A program made the position numbers and the translations under genes. This document shows, in pieces, positions 1 to 7,701 of a stretch of 45,515 nt of DNA. The notes under the pieces were generated by a model that worked only from the letters and a program-made list of their open reading frames with translations, searched no databases and was not told the origin of the DNA. This stretch comes from Acidobacteriaceae bacterium (lineage in GTDB: Bacteria; Acidobacteriota; Terriglobia; Terriglobales; Acidobacteriaceae), in the NCBI GenBank assembly GCA_030039035.1, contig JASHQQ010000186.1:1-45515 (forward strand), read 5' to 3'. Position 1 is the stretch's first letter; each line of letters opens with the position of its first letter.

Positions 1-111
1 TGTCCGCAGCGTTCGGGCGACAATCTCATCGGCAATGTCCGTATAGTGCATGGCCTCTTTGGAATCTCGGAGGACGGCTAAGATTGCATCCCACCATGTC
101 ATCTCCGACAT
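1..111 (-). CDS. HARE-HTH domain protein, N-terminus (cut by window edge)
   Basis: Thirty-seven codons are open from an ATG at 111 to the window edge. The start follows a good ribosome site on the minus strand (GGGAGGA about 7 nt upstream). The peptide begins MSEMTWWDAILAVL and continues with MHYTDIADEIVAR. This tryptophan/alpha-helix/MHYTxIAxxI pattern is typical of the HARE-HTH winged-helix domain found at the N-terminus of restriction endonucleases and chromatin-type proteins. The effector domain lies outside the window, so the job (restriction, regulation) cannot be given. The family call is by pattern recall. Confidence 0.6.
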   Translation of the reverse strand, partial: MSEMTWWDAILAVLRDSKEAMHYTDIADEIVARTLRT

Positions 112-203
112 GAGCGATTCCTCCCTAAGCGACATCAGCTCAGCAGACGCGTCGCCGTCTCCTGCGGTTCGTCAAGGCTGCCGAGCGGAGAGGCAAAAAG
201 TGA

Positions 204-231
204 AAAGCCCCATCCATCCGGATGGGGCTTT
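204..231 (-). terminator. Rho-independent terminator of the 775-257 gene pair
   Basis: A perfect 12-bp stem (AAAGCCCCATCC / GGATGGGGCTTT) with a 4-nt loop lies 25 nt past the stop of the minus-strand gene. On the minus strand it is followed by TTTTCACTTTTTG, a fair U-tract. Confidence 0.8.
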
Positions 232-256
232 AAGAGACTCTTGCCGATAGTCAACT

Positions 257-775
257 TTACATCGCCGCCACGAAATCGGGAACCATGATTGCGGCGTGCT
301 CCTGAAGCAGTTGCGTCATGCGCGCCGCCATCGCGGTATAGATCGATGCGGCGCGATAGGCGTTCACGCGAACGCCTTCGCTGGCCTGCGTGAAGCCGTA
401 CTGCCCGATCGCCATCAGCACGCACAGGCGAATCTGCATGGCGTCGCTGCGCAAGGTGGCCAGAACCACCGGATCGACGCTGCTGTCGCTCTTGGCCGCG
501 AAATCGGCCATCTCCAGCATCACGCCGGCGTTCTTGAACATGACCCAGAGCCCCTTGGGGCCCTGCATACGCCGCCAAGCGTCCTCGGGATTGGCGTCGA
601 TTCCTTCTTTCCACAGGAAATGATCGCTCAGCTCGCGAGCGCTCCAGTCAGGGCGCAATCGTGCGAGAAGAGCCTCCCACGACTGGGCATTGCGGCGGCG
701 CATGCGGCGGCGCCATGCGACGAAATACGCCACAACCCCAGTGAAAATCGCTGTTTGAACCAAAGCAAAAAGCAT
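257..775 (-). CDS. Hypothetical membrane-anchored protein (172 aa)
   Basis: The product has one N-terminal membrane segment (about residues 1-20), then an arginine-rich stop-transfer stretch (WRRRMRRR) and a soluble, mostly helical domain of about 145 residues. The arrangement predicts an inner-membrane anchor with a cytoplasmic domain. The ATG overlaps the TGA of the upstream gene by one base (TGATG), so the two are probably translationally coupled. A strong terminator follows. I do not recognise the family. Confidence 0.7.
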   Translation of the reverse strand: MLFALVQTAIFTGVVAYFVAWRRRMRRRNAQSWEALLARLRPDWSARELSDHFLWKEGIDANPEDAWRRMQGPKGLWVMFKNAGVMLEMADFAAKSDSSVDPVVLATLRSDAMQIRLCVLMAIGQYGFTQASEGVRVNAYRAASIYTAMAARMTQLLQEHAAIMVPDFVAAM

Positions 776-1593
776 CAGTGATCCTTAAAACGCGATTTGG
801 TAACCGAGAAATCCGTGAGCGCAACACGACTGGCTCTCGCGGTTCCTCCTATTAGTAACAGAAAATTTGCCATTTGTGGACTGAATTCTTTGCGTTCTGC
901 CTCTTTAGTTGCAAAGGCGTAGACCCAATAGGTCAATGTCCCGAGGTAACCGGTCGAGCCGGCGATATCGAGCCAATGGTAGGACTGCGTGCCCGATAGC
1001 TGGTACGTATGGAAGACAGTGATTCCGAGCGAAAGAATGGAGTAGAAGCCGAGGCCGGTCGCGATCTGCAGCTCGCGGCTCCGCCATCCGATGCCGATCA
1101 ACTGGCTGAATCCGGCCATGGCAAAAAAGACGATCACCCGCAAAATGGCGAAGGACTGCTGCAGCCGGAAATAGAAGGCACCCGGACCGGCGATTTGTCC
1201 GGCCTGGCAGTTTTGCCCCGAAATGCAACCGGGTATCGTCAGGCCCGCCACTGGCCAGACAATCAATCCGGCCAGAAGGATCAGGAAGGGGATTGCCGCC
1301 CAGGCCTTCTGCGGCAGCGAACCGCGCAACGGCCTCAGAACGCTCCAGATCAGTTCGACCAGAACCGCGAAGGTCATCGCGGCATCGATGACCATCTCGA
1401 TCTCATAGATTCGGAAGTAAGTTGCAGTCGGAAGCGATTGGAGGCTGAGGAGCGCTGCATCCGATACCAGATTCCAGCACAAATACGTGAAAAAGGCCGG
1501 CAAGGTCCGGAAAGCCCGGGCCCTGAGAAGCAGCACCACGAGGGCTGCCTCTGCCGACATTCCGCACGCGGCGAGTAGCGTCTCTATACTCAA
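775..1593 (-). CDS. Hypothetical polytopic membrane protein (272 aa)
   Basis: About seven hydrophobic segments can be read (near residues 3-23, 32-50, 62-86, 98-121, 148-170, 175-197, 208-232), so this is an integral inner-membrane protein. A short loop between segments 4 and 5 has two close cysteines (CISGQNC), which could form a disulfide outside the membrane. The start is a TTG at 1593 with GGGGG about 7 nt upstream; an ATG just upstream is in another frame. It is the first gene of a two-gene operon with the 172-aa protein. The family is not recognised; similar seven-segment proteins of unknown role are common in Acidobacteriota (recall, not checked). Confidence 0.7.
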   Translation of the reverse strand: MSIETLLAACGMSAEAALVVLLLRARAFRTLPAFFTYLCWNLVSDAALLSLQSLPTATYFRIYEIEMVIDAAMTFAVLVELIWSVLRPLRGSLPQKAWAAIPFLILLAGLIVWPVAGLTIPGCISGQNCQAGQIAGPGAFYFRLQQSFAILRVIVFFAMAGFSQLIGIGWRSRELQIATGLGFYSILSLGITVFHTYQLSGTQSYHWLDIAGSTGYLGTLTYWVYAFATKEAERKEFSPQMANFLLLIGGTARASRVALTDFSVTKSRFKDH

Positions 1594-1756
1594 CCATGCC
1601 CCCGGAAAAAGCTAAAGGCAGGATAGCATCCATCCCAATGGATCGTGACGCATAGAAACAAAATTCAGATTGAAAGTGCCCCGGGTTCGCACCGAAGTAC
1701 TACCCCAGGCGATCAGTCTGCCGACTCCGAACGGAATTGGGGCACGATCGCCGGAT

Positions 1757-2005
1757 CTATGCGGCCAGATTGAGCCTGCTGGAGCCCCCCGGAGTTGGAG
1801 GCGGAGGCACGATGATCGGGCCCAACGCGGCTCGGGTAATGGAGCCGCCCGGAGTCGGAGGCGGGGGCACGATGATCGGGCCCAACGCGGAAACTTTGGA
1901 ACTCTGAAAAGTCGAGACGATCGCGGCACTGGCAACGGCTGCGCCGAAGCCAAGAACAAGAACGGCAACCAGGAAAACGCGGAGATTTCGAACACCCAGC
2001 GTCAT
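1757..2005 (-). CDS. Small secreted proline-rich repeat protein (82 aa)
   Basis: Starts at an ATG with a clear ribosome site (GAGGAG, 8 nt spacing). Residues 1-28 form a signal peptide (basic start, hydrophobic core VFLVAVLVLGFGAAVA, ASA cleavage). The mature part is almost only two copies of LGPIIVPPPPTPGGS separated by a short linker, encoded by a 60-bp tandem DNA repeat. Such polyproline tracts suggest an extended, exposed peptide, possibly a wall or surface linker or a secreted signal. Just past the stop the DNA holds a decayed third copy in another frame (AIVPQF, about 1720-1755), so the repeat tract seems to have lost its end by a frameshift. Function unknown. Confidence 0.7.
   Translation of the reverse strand: MTLGVRNLRVFLVAVLVLGFGAAVASAAIVSTFQSSKVSALGPIIVPPPPTPGGSITRAALGPIIVPPPPTPGGSSRLNLAA
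1771..1890. repeat. Two tandem 60-bp repeats inside the small proline-rich gene
   Basis: The block at 1831-1890 repeats 1771-1830 with only a few differences; the last 21 bases of the two units, gatgatcgggcccaacgcgg with the preceding c, are identical. The period is exactly 60 bp (20 codons), so copy-number change would keep the reading frame. Confidence 0.85.
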
Positions 2006-2078
2006 AGAGCAGTCTCCTCGTGTACAACTTTGGTATCAGAATAGTACCTCAAAGGTGGCAGAATTTCTACAACAATAG

Positions 2079-2096
2079 TAATTATTTCAATAATTA
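2079..2096. promoter_or_regulatory. Perfect AT-rich inverted repeat, candidate operator
   Basis: TAATTATT and AATAATTA flank a 2-nt centre in a markedly AT-rich intergenic stretch (about 2040-2100) in otherwise GC-rich DNA. It lies between the divergent small secreted gene and the ATP-grasp-like gene. The symmetry and base composition fit a regulator-binding site. No cognate regulator is identifiable. Confidence 0.4.
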
Positions 2097-2266
2097 ACTT
2101 CGGGGAAGGCTTTCCCGGCAGTCAACTTGGGTGAAAAAGGGCTCATTTTGCCATCGCGATGGGAAAAAACCGGCCTGCACTGCCTGCTGGAAACATCCGG
2201 GAACGGGCCGACGGGGTGGGGCGCACTTCCAGATCGCAAGACACGAGGTTTCCGAGGCCGAAATCG

Positions 2267-3535
2267 ATGATTCCAGCGCTCCGCGCCCGCTTCAATCGCC
2301 GTTACACGCCCGAAGAATACGCTTCACTGCTCGAATTGCTGGAGCGCCGCAGCAGCGTCCGAACCGAGTTTCGCGTAGCAGAAACCCCTGTTTTTGTGCC
2401 ACTTACGCTCTTGGAGGAAATGGCGGACGCCGGGGTTGAGCTTGCTCGCCGCCTGATGGGCGATCCGATATACCTTGGGGCCGCGCGCCAAGCGATTCCC
2501 AAGGGCTACTCCGTCGCCGCCGAGACTGCGCATCCGAATTTTCTGACCGCGGATTTCGCCCTGGTGACGGCTGGCGATCGGCTCGAGCCGAAGCTGGTCG
2601 AGATCCAGGCCTTTCCTTCCATTTATGGCTTCCAGGCTGTCCTGTGCGGCGCCTATGGGGAGGCGTTCGATCTTCCCTCCGGATTGGGGTGCTTCCTGGG
2701 CGGCCTGAATGAAGAGAGCTACTGGAAGCTGCTGCGTGAGACGGTTCTGGGACGCCGCGCTCCGGAAGAGGTGGTCCTGACCGAAATCGATCCTCTCCAT
2801 CAGAAGACGCGACCCGACTTCGAGATCACGGCGCGCCGGCTGGGCATCGCCGTGCGAGACATCTCGACCTTGTCGGTCGCGCAGAACCGGCTGCATTACG
2901 AGACTGCCGATGGCCGCCTGGCGCCGGTCCGGCGAATCTACAACCGGGCCATCGCCGACGAGCTGATCGCGCGCAACGTCCGGCTGCCTTTCGACCTTGC
3001 TCGCGAGTGGGATGTCGAGTGGGCCGGCCATCCGAATTGGTATTTCCTCATCAGCAAATTCTCGATTCCGTGGCTCTCGCGACCACCGGATGCCCATCCC
3101 GTGGTGCCGCCGGCCGTATTCCTCGACGAGTTTCTCGATGGCCCCGGCCGGGCGCAGCTTGAGGAGCGGGGCGTTCTCATCGCGCCGGATGCCGGACCGG
3201 AGACGGTCTACGGCGAGCTGCTGCTCAAGCCGCTGTTCTCCTTCGCGGGCAAGGGAATCCGGTTCGATCCCACGCAGGGCGAACTGGAGGCGATACCCCG
3301 GGCGCGGCGGCGGGAGTTCCTGCTGCAGCAGAAGATGCAGTTCGTGCACACCATCGCAACTCCGTTCGGCCTGACCCAGCCGGAATTCCGCATTCTCTAT
3401 CTCTGGCCGGACGGAGGCGACCTGACTCCGGCGCTTTCGCTGGTACGGCTGGGGCGAGGCAAGATGATGGGCGTGGATTACAACAAGAACCAGGAGTGGG
3501 TGGGTGCATCGGCGGCGTTTTATCCGCTCGAATGA
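2267..3535 (+). CDS. ATP-grasp-like hypothetical protein (422 aa)
   Basis: The chosen start is the ATG at 2267 (GAGG, 9 nt spacing). An in-frame ATG at 2159 would add 36 residues of low-complexity basic sequence with no ribosome site. No signal peptide or membrane segment is present, so it is cytoplasmic. The C-terminal half contains LLKPLFSFAGKGI (about residues 319-331), a lysine followed by a glycine-rich loop as in the ATP-binding lobe of ATP-grasp ligases. The middle has VEIQAFPSIYGFQ, resembling the acidic metal/substrate region. This suggests an ATP-dependent carboxylate-amine ligase, perhaps glutathionylspermidine-synthase-like, with unknown substrate. It stands alone between an AT-rich promoter region and the PilZ gene. 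Confidence 0.6.
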   Translation: MIPALRARFNRRYTPEEYASLLELLERRSSVRTEFRVAETPVFVPLTLLEEMADAGVELARRLMGDPIYLGAARQAIPKGYSVAAETAHPNFLTADFALVTAGDRLEPKLVEIQAFPSIYGFQAVLCGAYGEAFDLPSGLGCFLGGLNEESYWKLLRETVLGRRAPEEVVLTEIDPLHQKTRPDFEITARRLGIAVRDISTLSVAQNRLHYETADGRLAPVRRIYNRAIADELIARNVRLPFDLAREWDVEWAGHPNWYFLISKFSIPWLSRPPDAHPVVPPAVFLDEFLDGPGRAQLEERGVLIAPDAGPETVYGELLLKPLFSFAGKGIRFDPTQGELEAIPRARRREFLLQQKMQFVHTIATPFGLTQPEFRILYLWPDGGDLTPALSLVRLGRGKMMGVDYNKNQEWVGASAAFYPLE

Positions 3536-3795
3536 TGCGCCGGCTCGCGCCCGAAGGAGTGAATCGGCGCAGTCATGGAACCAATTCAGCGCGCCTTCGC
3601 CGGCACGCGGGGATAGCGCAAACACGTCGATCTTGAACTCTACAGGTCGCCGCGGTGCAAGAAACCACTCCGTCCCTGGCCCGGTCAGAGCGGGTGCAAG
3701 CCTCTGTTACTTCATGAAAAACTTTGGTGCCGTTGGATTTAGAGCGGGATTTCATTACAGTAGTTCACGAGACCGTTGAAGTCTCCGGAAATCCC

Positions 3796-4164
3796 ATGAT
3801 GATGGATGATTCAAAATCCGCATTCACTCTTTTATGCGGCGCTCCCGATGCGGGCCATTCCCGCCAGGAAGTGCGCTGTGCCGTCCGTTTTCCCTTGGCC
3901 CTGCCGGTGTTGCTCACGGCCAATCACGGGGAATTTGCCGCGCTCACCCGCAATGTCTCGGCGAGCGGTGTGCTGTTCGAGCTGGACCGCCCCCTGCAGG
4001 CCGGTCTGGATATCGGCTTTTCACTGCGCATGCCGGGCACGGTTCTGGGCACCCCGCGCGATGTTCTGGTTCATTGCCGCGGACGTGTGGTACGCTGCTC
4101 AATGAGCCAGGCTCAATATCAGGCGGCCGCCACCATCGACGAGTACCAGTTTGCGGAGCAATAG
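3796..4164 (+). CDS. PilZ domain protein (c-di-GMP binding)
   Basis: A single-domain PilZ protein of about 122 residues. The c-di-GMP signature is present: RCAVR at 27-31 (RxxxR) and NVSASG at 53-58 (D/NxSxxG), followed by the beta-barrel strands of the fold (GVLFELDRPL, VHCRGRVVRC). No partner domain or membrane segment is seen, so it should act as a cytoplasmic adaptor that binds c-di-GMP. Three ATGs in a row open the gene at 3796; an in-frame TTG at 3724 would add 24 residues and is less likely. The next gene, a LuxR-type regulator, begins 3 nt after the stop, so the two are almost certainly one transcript. Confidence 0.8.
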   Translation: MMMDDSKSAFTLLCGAPDAGHSRQEVRCAVRFPLALPVLLTANHGEFAALTRNVSASGVLFELDRPLQAGLDIGFSLRMPGTVLGTPRDVLVHCRGRVVRCSMSQAQYQAAATIDEYQFAEQ

Positions 4165-4167
4165 ATA

Positions 4168-4932
4168 TTGGATACCGGCCTGTCTGCAACGCCCGATATG
4201 GATTTCCTGGACGACGCTCCCGAGAGTGAATTGCCTGAAACGCCCGTGAAACCGGGCACGATCCGCATAATCCTTGCGGATTCGCAGGCCATCTATCGCG
4301 TGGGCATCCGCAAGGTCTTCGCGCTCGAAGACGACCTTCGCGTGGTGGCCCAGGCCGATTCGCTCGAGAATCTGCGCGCTGCCATCGAGCGCTTCCCCAC
4401 CGACATCGTCCTGCTGGAAGGCAGCCTGCTCAACGGCACGGCCAACGCCATCCCCGACCTGCTGCGCGTCGCGCCCGACGTGAGGCTGATCGTGCAGGCC
4501 GTCTCCGCCGACGAGAGCCACACGGTAGAGCTCTACCGCCGCGGCGTGCGCGGCATCATCTCGCGCTCCATCTCGCCCGATCTGCTGGTGCGCTGCGTGC
4601 GCCGGATCGCCGCGGGCGAGACGTGGATCGACAACCAGTCGGTGAACTGGGTGATCGAGGCATACCGCGCCCAGGCCGCGGCCCTGGTGAGCCCGCAGAA
4701 CCAGCCGCGGCTCTCGCCCAAGGAGATGTCGATCATCACCTGCATTACCCAGGGCAAGCGCAACAAGGAGATCGCCTTCCAGTTGGGGACGACCGAGCAG
4801 GTGATCAAGAACTACCTGCGCAAGATCTACGACAAGCTGGGCGTCAGCGACCGGCTGGAACTCGCCCTCTATTGCCTGCACAACAAGATCATTCAGGGAG
4901 AGTCGGAGGGAGAAGCCGGCGCGGTAGCCTAG
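4168..4932 (+). CDS. LuxR/NarL-type regulator with degenerate receiver domain
   Basis: Residues 31-145 fold as a response-regulator receiver and 181-238 as a LuxR-type helix-turn-helix (SPKEMSIITCITQGKRNKEIA, then TTEQVIKNYLRKIYDKLGV). The receiver is abnormal. The phospho-acceptor aspartate is glutamate (E84 in IVLLEGSLL), one of the two acidic-pocket residues is serine (LADS, D38-S39), and the switch lysine is arginine (R133). It therefore probably does not respond to a histidine kinase and may be locked on or gated by a partner. A 30-residue acidic N-terminal extension precedes the receiver. The start is a TTG at 4168 with GGAG 9 nt upstream; the ATG at 4198 lacks a ribosome site. The PilZ partner upstream suggests c-di-GMP input (inference). 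Confidence 0.85.
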   Translation: MDTGLSATPDMDFLDDAPESELPETPVKPGTIRIILADSQAIYRVGIRKVFALEDDLRVVAQADSLENLRAAIERFPTDIVLLEGSLLNGTANAIPDLLRVAPDVRLIVQAVSADESHTVELYRRGVRGIISRSISPDLLVRCVRRIAAGETWIDNQSVNWVIEAYRAQAAALVSPQNQPRLSPKEMSIITCITQGKRNKEIAFQLGTTEQVIKNYLRKIYDKLGVSDRLELALYCLHNKIIQGESEGEAGAVA

Positions 4933-5420
4933 CGCTTCCCGTCGCACGTGGGCTGTGCCGAGCCGCCGCGCGCGGTCTCGAGCAGCGCGATCAGCCGCTC
5001 CAGATCCCCGCGGCGCATGTGCCCCAGCAGCTCGATCGGCGCCTTCTCGACCATCGGATCCATCTCGCGGAGCAGCCTGAGTCCTTGCGCCGAGATCTCG
5101 GTCCAAAGCATCCGCCGGTCGTTCCGGTCGCGGTGCTGTTTGACCAGATCGAGCTTTCGGAGCCTGGAGAGCAGGCGGGTCACGTCCGGCTCGGCGGCGA
5201 TCATGCGTTCGCCGATCGCCGAGCAGGTCAACCCCGCCGGATGCGCACCTCTGAGGATGCGGAGCACGTTGTACTGGGTCGACGTAATGCCAAAGGGGCG
5301 AATCTTGTGCTCGACCGCGCGATCGAGAAAGCCGGTGGTGCGCAGAAGATTGAGGAGCGCCTCCTCTTCCATGCTTTGAAATGCGCGCTCCTGCCGGATT
5401 TCGTCCTTGAGGTTGGCCAC
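4929..5420 (-). CDS. MarR-family transcriptional regulator
   Basis: A winged-helix regulator of 163 residues with the MarR layout: dimerising helices at both ends, recognition region TCSAIGERMIAAEPDVTRLLSRL and the wing RDRNDRRMLWTEIS with its conserved DxR. Ligand unknown; the family senses small aromatic or oxidative signals. It lies downstream of yceI on the same strand (about 170 bp gap with a hairpin repeat), so it may control that gene and itself. Its stop codon overlaps the stop of the convergent LuxR-type gene by 4 bp, so transcription of one runs into the other. Confidence 0.85.
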   Translation of the reverse strand: MANLKDEIRQERAFQSMEEEALLNLLRTTGFLDRAVEHKIRPFGITSTQYNVLRILRGAHPAGLTCSAIGERMIAAEPDVTRLLSRLRKLDLVKQHRDRNDRRMLWTEISAQGLRLLREMDPMVEKAPIELLGHMRRGDLERLIALLETARGGSAQPTCDGKR

Positions 5421-5518
5421 TCCCGCATCTCCCCGAACTGCTGCGATGGATCCGCATGCCGGATCACGTTCGAGCGGATCCTCTACCGTGCTGACAGGAA
5501 ACCAAAAGCTGCGCTATT

Positions 5519-5560
5519 CCACCCTTTCGCCAAAACCAGGCGAAGGGGTGGGGCAACCCG
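5519..5560 (+). repeat. Intergenic palindrome, subclass A (CCCTTTCGCC stem)
   Basis: Arms CCACCCTTTCGCC and GGCGAAGGGGTGG (one G-T mismatch, 13-bp stem) with a 7-nt loop, followed by the tail GGGCAACCCG. Lies between yceI and the MarR gene. One of nine related elements in the window. Confidence 0.75.
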
Positions 5561-5592
5561 TGTTGTCCTTCGCGCGGGTCAGAGCGGCTCTG

Positions 5593-6174
5593 CTACTGCC
5601 TGGCTGCGTCCAGCTCGATCTGCAGCTTGACGTCGTCGGCCACCATGGCCGACGGCATGTTGGGCGCGATGCCAAAATCGGCGCGCTTGACGGTGGTTGT
5701 GGCCGAAAAACCCATGTGCGGCTTGTGGTCCATGCCGTTGATCGGGTCGCCGGGCCCCTCGACATCGAGAGTCACGGGCTTCGTGATCCCGTGCACCGTC
5801 AGGTTGCCGGTCACGGTGAGGCCGTTGCCGGTTTTGGCCACGCTGGTGCTTGCGAAGGTCGCCGTTGGAAACTTCGCCACGTCGAAGAAGTGATCGCTCT
5901 TCAGGTCGTTGTCGCGCTGGGCCACGCCGGTGTCGACGGTGGTTGTATCGATGGTGACGGTCACGGAAGATTTGGTGATGTCCGCGTCATTGAGCAGGAT
6001 CTTGCCATCGGCGATTCCGAAGCGGCCGTGAACGTTGGAGATGCCCATGTGGCGCACGGAGAAGTCGACTTCGCTGTGGTTCTTGTCGAGGGTCCAGACA
6101 GAGGTCTGCGCCGGAGCCACGAGAGCCGCCAGAACGAAAATGCCGGTAACAGGTGCCAAAGGCTTCATCTTCAT
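5593..6174 (-). CDS. YceI-family periplasmic protein
   Basis: A 193-residue secreted lipocalin-like protein. Residues 1-23 are a signal peptide (LAPVTGIFVLAALVAPAQT, cleavage after APA). The rest follows the YceI pattern: WTLDKNHSEVDFSVRHMGISNVHGRF, HFFDVAKFPTATF, GNLTVHGITKPVTLDV and GFSATTTVKRADFGI. YceI proteins bind polyprenyl or other long amphiphiles in the periplasm and are linked to acid or oxidative stress; the ligand here is unknown. The ribosome site is perfect (AGGAGG, 5 nt). The downstream MarR gene on the same strand is the likely regulator (inference from adjacency). Confidence 0.9.
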   Translation of the reverse strand: MKMKPLAPVTGIFVLAALVAPAQTSVWTLDKNHSEVDFSVRHMGISNVHGRFGIADGKILLNDADITKSSVTVTIDTTTVDTGVAQRDNDLKSDHFFDVAKFPTATFASTSVAKTGNGLTVTGNLTVHGITKPVTLDVEGPGDPINGMDHKPHMGFSATTTVKRADFGIAPNMPSAMVADDVKLQIELDAARQ

Positions 6175-6482
6175 ATTTCCTCCTGGAGCGGTCCCACAGT
6201 TCCCTTATCCGATTCCGGATCTCGTCCAGGGTGGCTCTTTCCCGGGGAAAGGCCGCCTGGCTTCGGTTGAACCGATGCAAAGCAACTGTGGAACCGGTCC
6301 GGTGCCGGGCCGGTCGGCCGTTTTGCAGGTGCCCGGCTGGCCCGAGGGCGCTCGCCGGAGATGGGCGGAATGAGAACGAATCCGCGTGCCCGCGGGGAAC
6401 TTGTTTTCATAGGACGAAGCAGGTTTGGTATTCGTCGCAACAAATATTCCTGGTAGCGGGCAGCGGGATGAATCCGGAGTGT
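6175..6482. other. Intergenic region without recognisable gene
   Basis: Lies between the yceI start and the stop of the secreted hydrolase, both minus strand, so it should contain the yceI promoter. I see no convincing -35/-10 pair, tRNA, riboswitch or coding frame with a ribosome site. Confidence 0.5.
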
Positions 6483-7604
6483 TCAGGGGCCTGTGGCGGT
6501 CTCGTCGACAAACACCACCCTGCACGGTTCTTTTTGCTTTTCATTGTGCTTGCAGCTCTCCATCGCCTTGCGGCGGGCCTCGTCCGCGGTCAAACGCGCC
6601 GTGGACATGCCGAAGGCGTCCGACGACATGGCAAAGGCCTTGTGCGGACCCGAGATCAGGTAGTTATGAAAGGCGCGCTGCCCCTCCTCGCCGAGGCCCT
6701 GAGGCGGAGCGATGTCCGGCGGATGGACTTCGGGCAGCAGTTCGGCGAGAGGCACGAGATTCTGCGCTCTGAGAAACGCGTCCACTGTATCCGACCACGC
6801 CGAAGGATGCGAGAAAAGATGGTGCCCGTCATCGCCGTCGGGCGGAGCGAGCACGAACTGGTCCTGCCCACCGCCGGAGCGGAAGGCTGCGTCAAACTTC
6901 TTTGCCAGATCGGGCCAGAAAAACTTGTCGTTTTCGGCGTAGATCCAGAGCATGGGCACGCGCGAATGCTTGCCGAAGTCCTTGAATGCGCCGATCAGGT
7001 CACCGGGTTGGCAGACGTCGTGATCGGCGCGCGAGCCGCGGCCGCCGGCAAAGCTGATGGCGGCGACCAGGCCCGGCGGCGCCTTGGCCGTGAGCGCGAC
7101 CGTGGCGAACCCTCCGCTGGAGACGCCGATGGCGATCATATGCGTGTCGTCGACCTGCGGCAGACGGCGCGCATAGTCGATGGCGGCGATCAGATCTTCA
7201 GCGGCATAGGCGCCTGCCGACTCGTAATCGGCTCCGCCGCGATTCTCGGAGCAGTGACCGCCGTGATTGCTGTCCTCATCGCCGCCAGACGTTCCGTATC
7301 CACGGCGAACGACGGCGAGCGCGACCCAGCCGCGCCTGGCGAACCAAAGCGCCTGCGGCAACTGTTGCCACGGACTCACGAGGGCGTGATCTTCGGCATT
7401 GCGCGCCGAGCCGTGGGTGATGACGACGAGCGGGTGCTTGCCGGGAAGATCGACGAAGACCAGCAGCGCATCCAGACCGGCCGGTTGCGCGGGGTTCCAC
7501 GGAATCCGGATCTGCTGCTCGACGTACTTCTGCGCCATCGCGGAAGAAGCGAAAACGGCCAGCACGCCGAAGCGGAAGAGGATTGGCCGAAGCAAGTTTC
7601 GCAC
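6483..7604 (-). CDS. Secreted dienelactone-hydrolase-like alpha/beta hydrolase
   Basis: About 373 residues from a GTG at 7604. That start gives a clean signal peptide (VRNLLRPILFRFGVLAVFASSAMA, then Q); the open frame extends upstream but would overlap the divergent MFS gene. Alpha/beta-hydrolase hallmarks are clear: oxyanion region THGSARN (63-69), nucleophile S162 in GVSSG, acid D226 in YAENDKFF and base H261 or H262 in DGDDGHH. A cysteine-containing C-terminal tail (about 321-366, KAFAMSSDAFG and CKH...PCRVV) follows the catalytic domain. The substrate is probably an ester or peptide in the periplasm; it cannot be named. No strong ribosome site is seen, so the exact start is uncertain. Confidence 0.8.
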   Translation of the reverse strand: MRNLLRPILFRFGVLAVFASSAMAQKYVEQQIRIPWNPAQPAGLDALLVFVDLPGKHPLVVITHGSARNAEDHALVSPWQQLPQALWFARRGWVALAVVRRGYGTSGGDEDSNHGGHCSENRGGADYESAGAYAAEDLIAAIDYARRLPQVDDTHMIAIGVSSGGFATVALTAKAPPGLVAAISFAGGRGSRADHDVCQPGDLIGAFKDFGKHSRVPMLWIYAENDKFFWPDLAKKFDAAFRSGGGQDQFVLAPPDGDDGHHLFSHPSAWSDTVDAFLRAQNLVPLAELLPEVHPPDIAPPQGLGEEGQRAFHNYLISGPHKAFAMSSDAFGMSTARLTADEARRKAMESCKHNEKQKEPCRVVFVDETATGP

Positions 7605-7701
7605 ACAAGAACCATACAACAGCCCTGCCGGGACGTGGATGCTGGCCGGGTTGTGTCGGGAGTCCTTGCGCGTCACGAAGAAGACACGTGAGGCATCTGC
7701 T

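Noticed and set aside
1403..1633. Alternative ATG start just upstream of the 272-aa membrane protein
   Set aside because: The ATG is in a different frame; the resulting 76-aa product has no family features.
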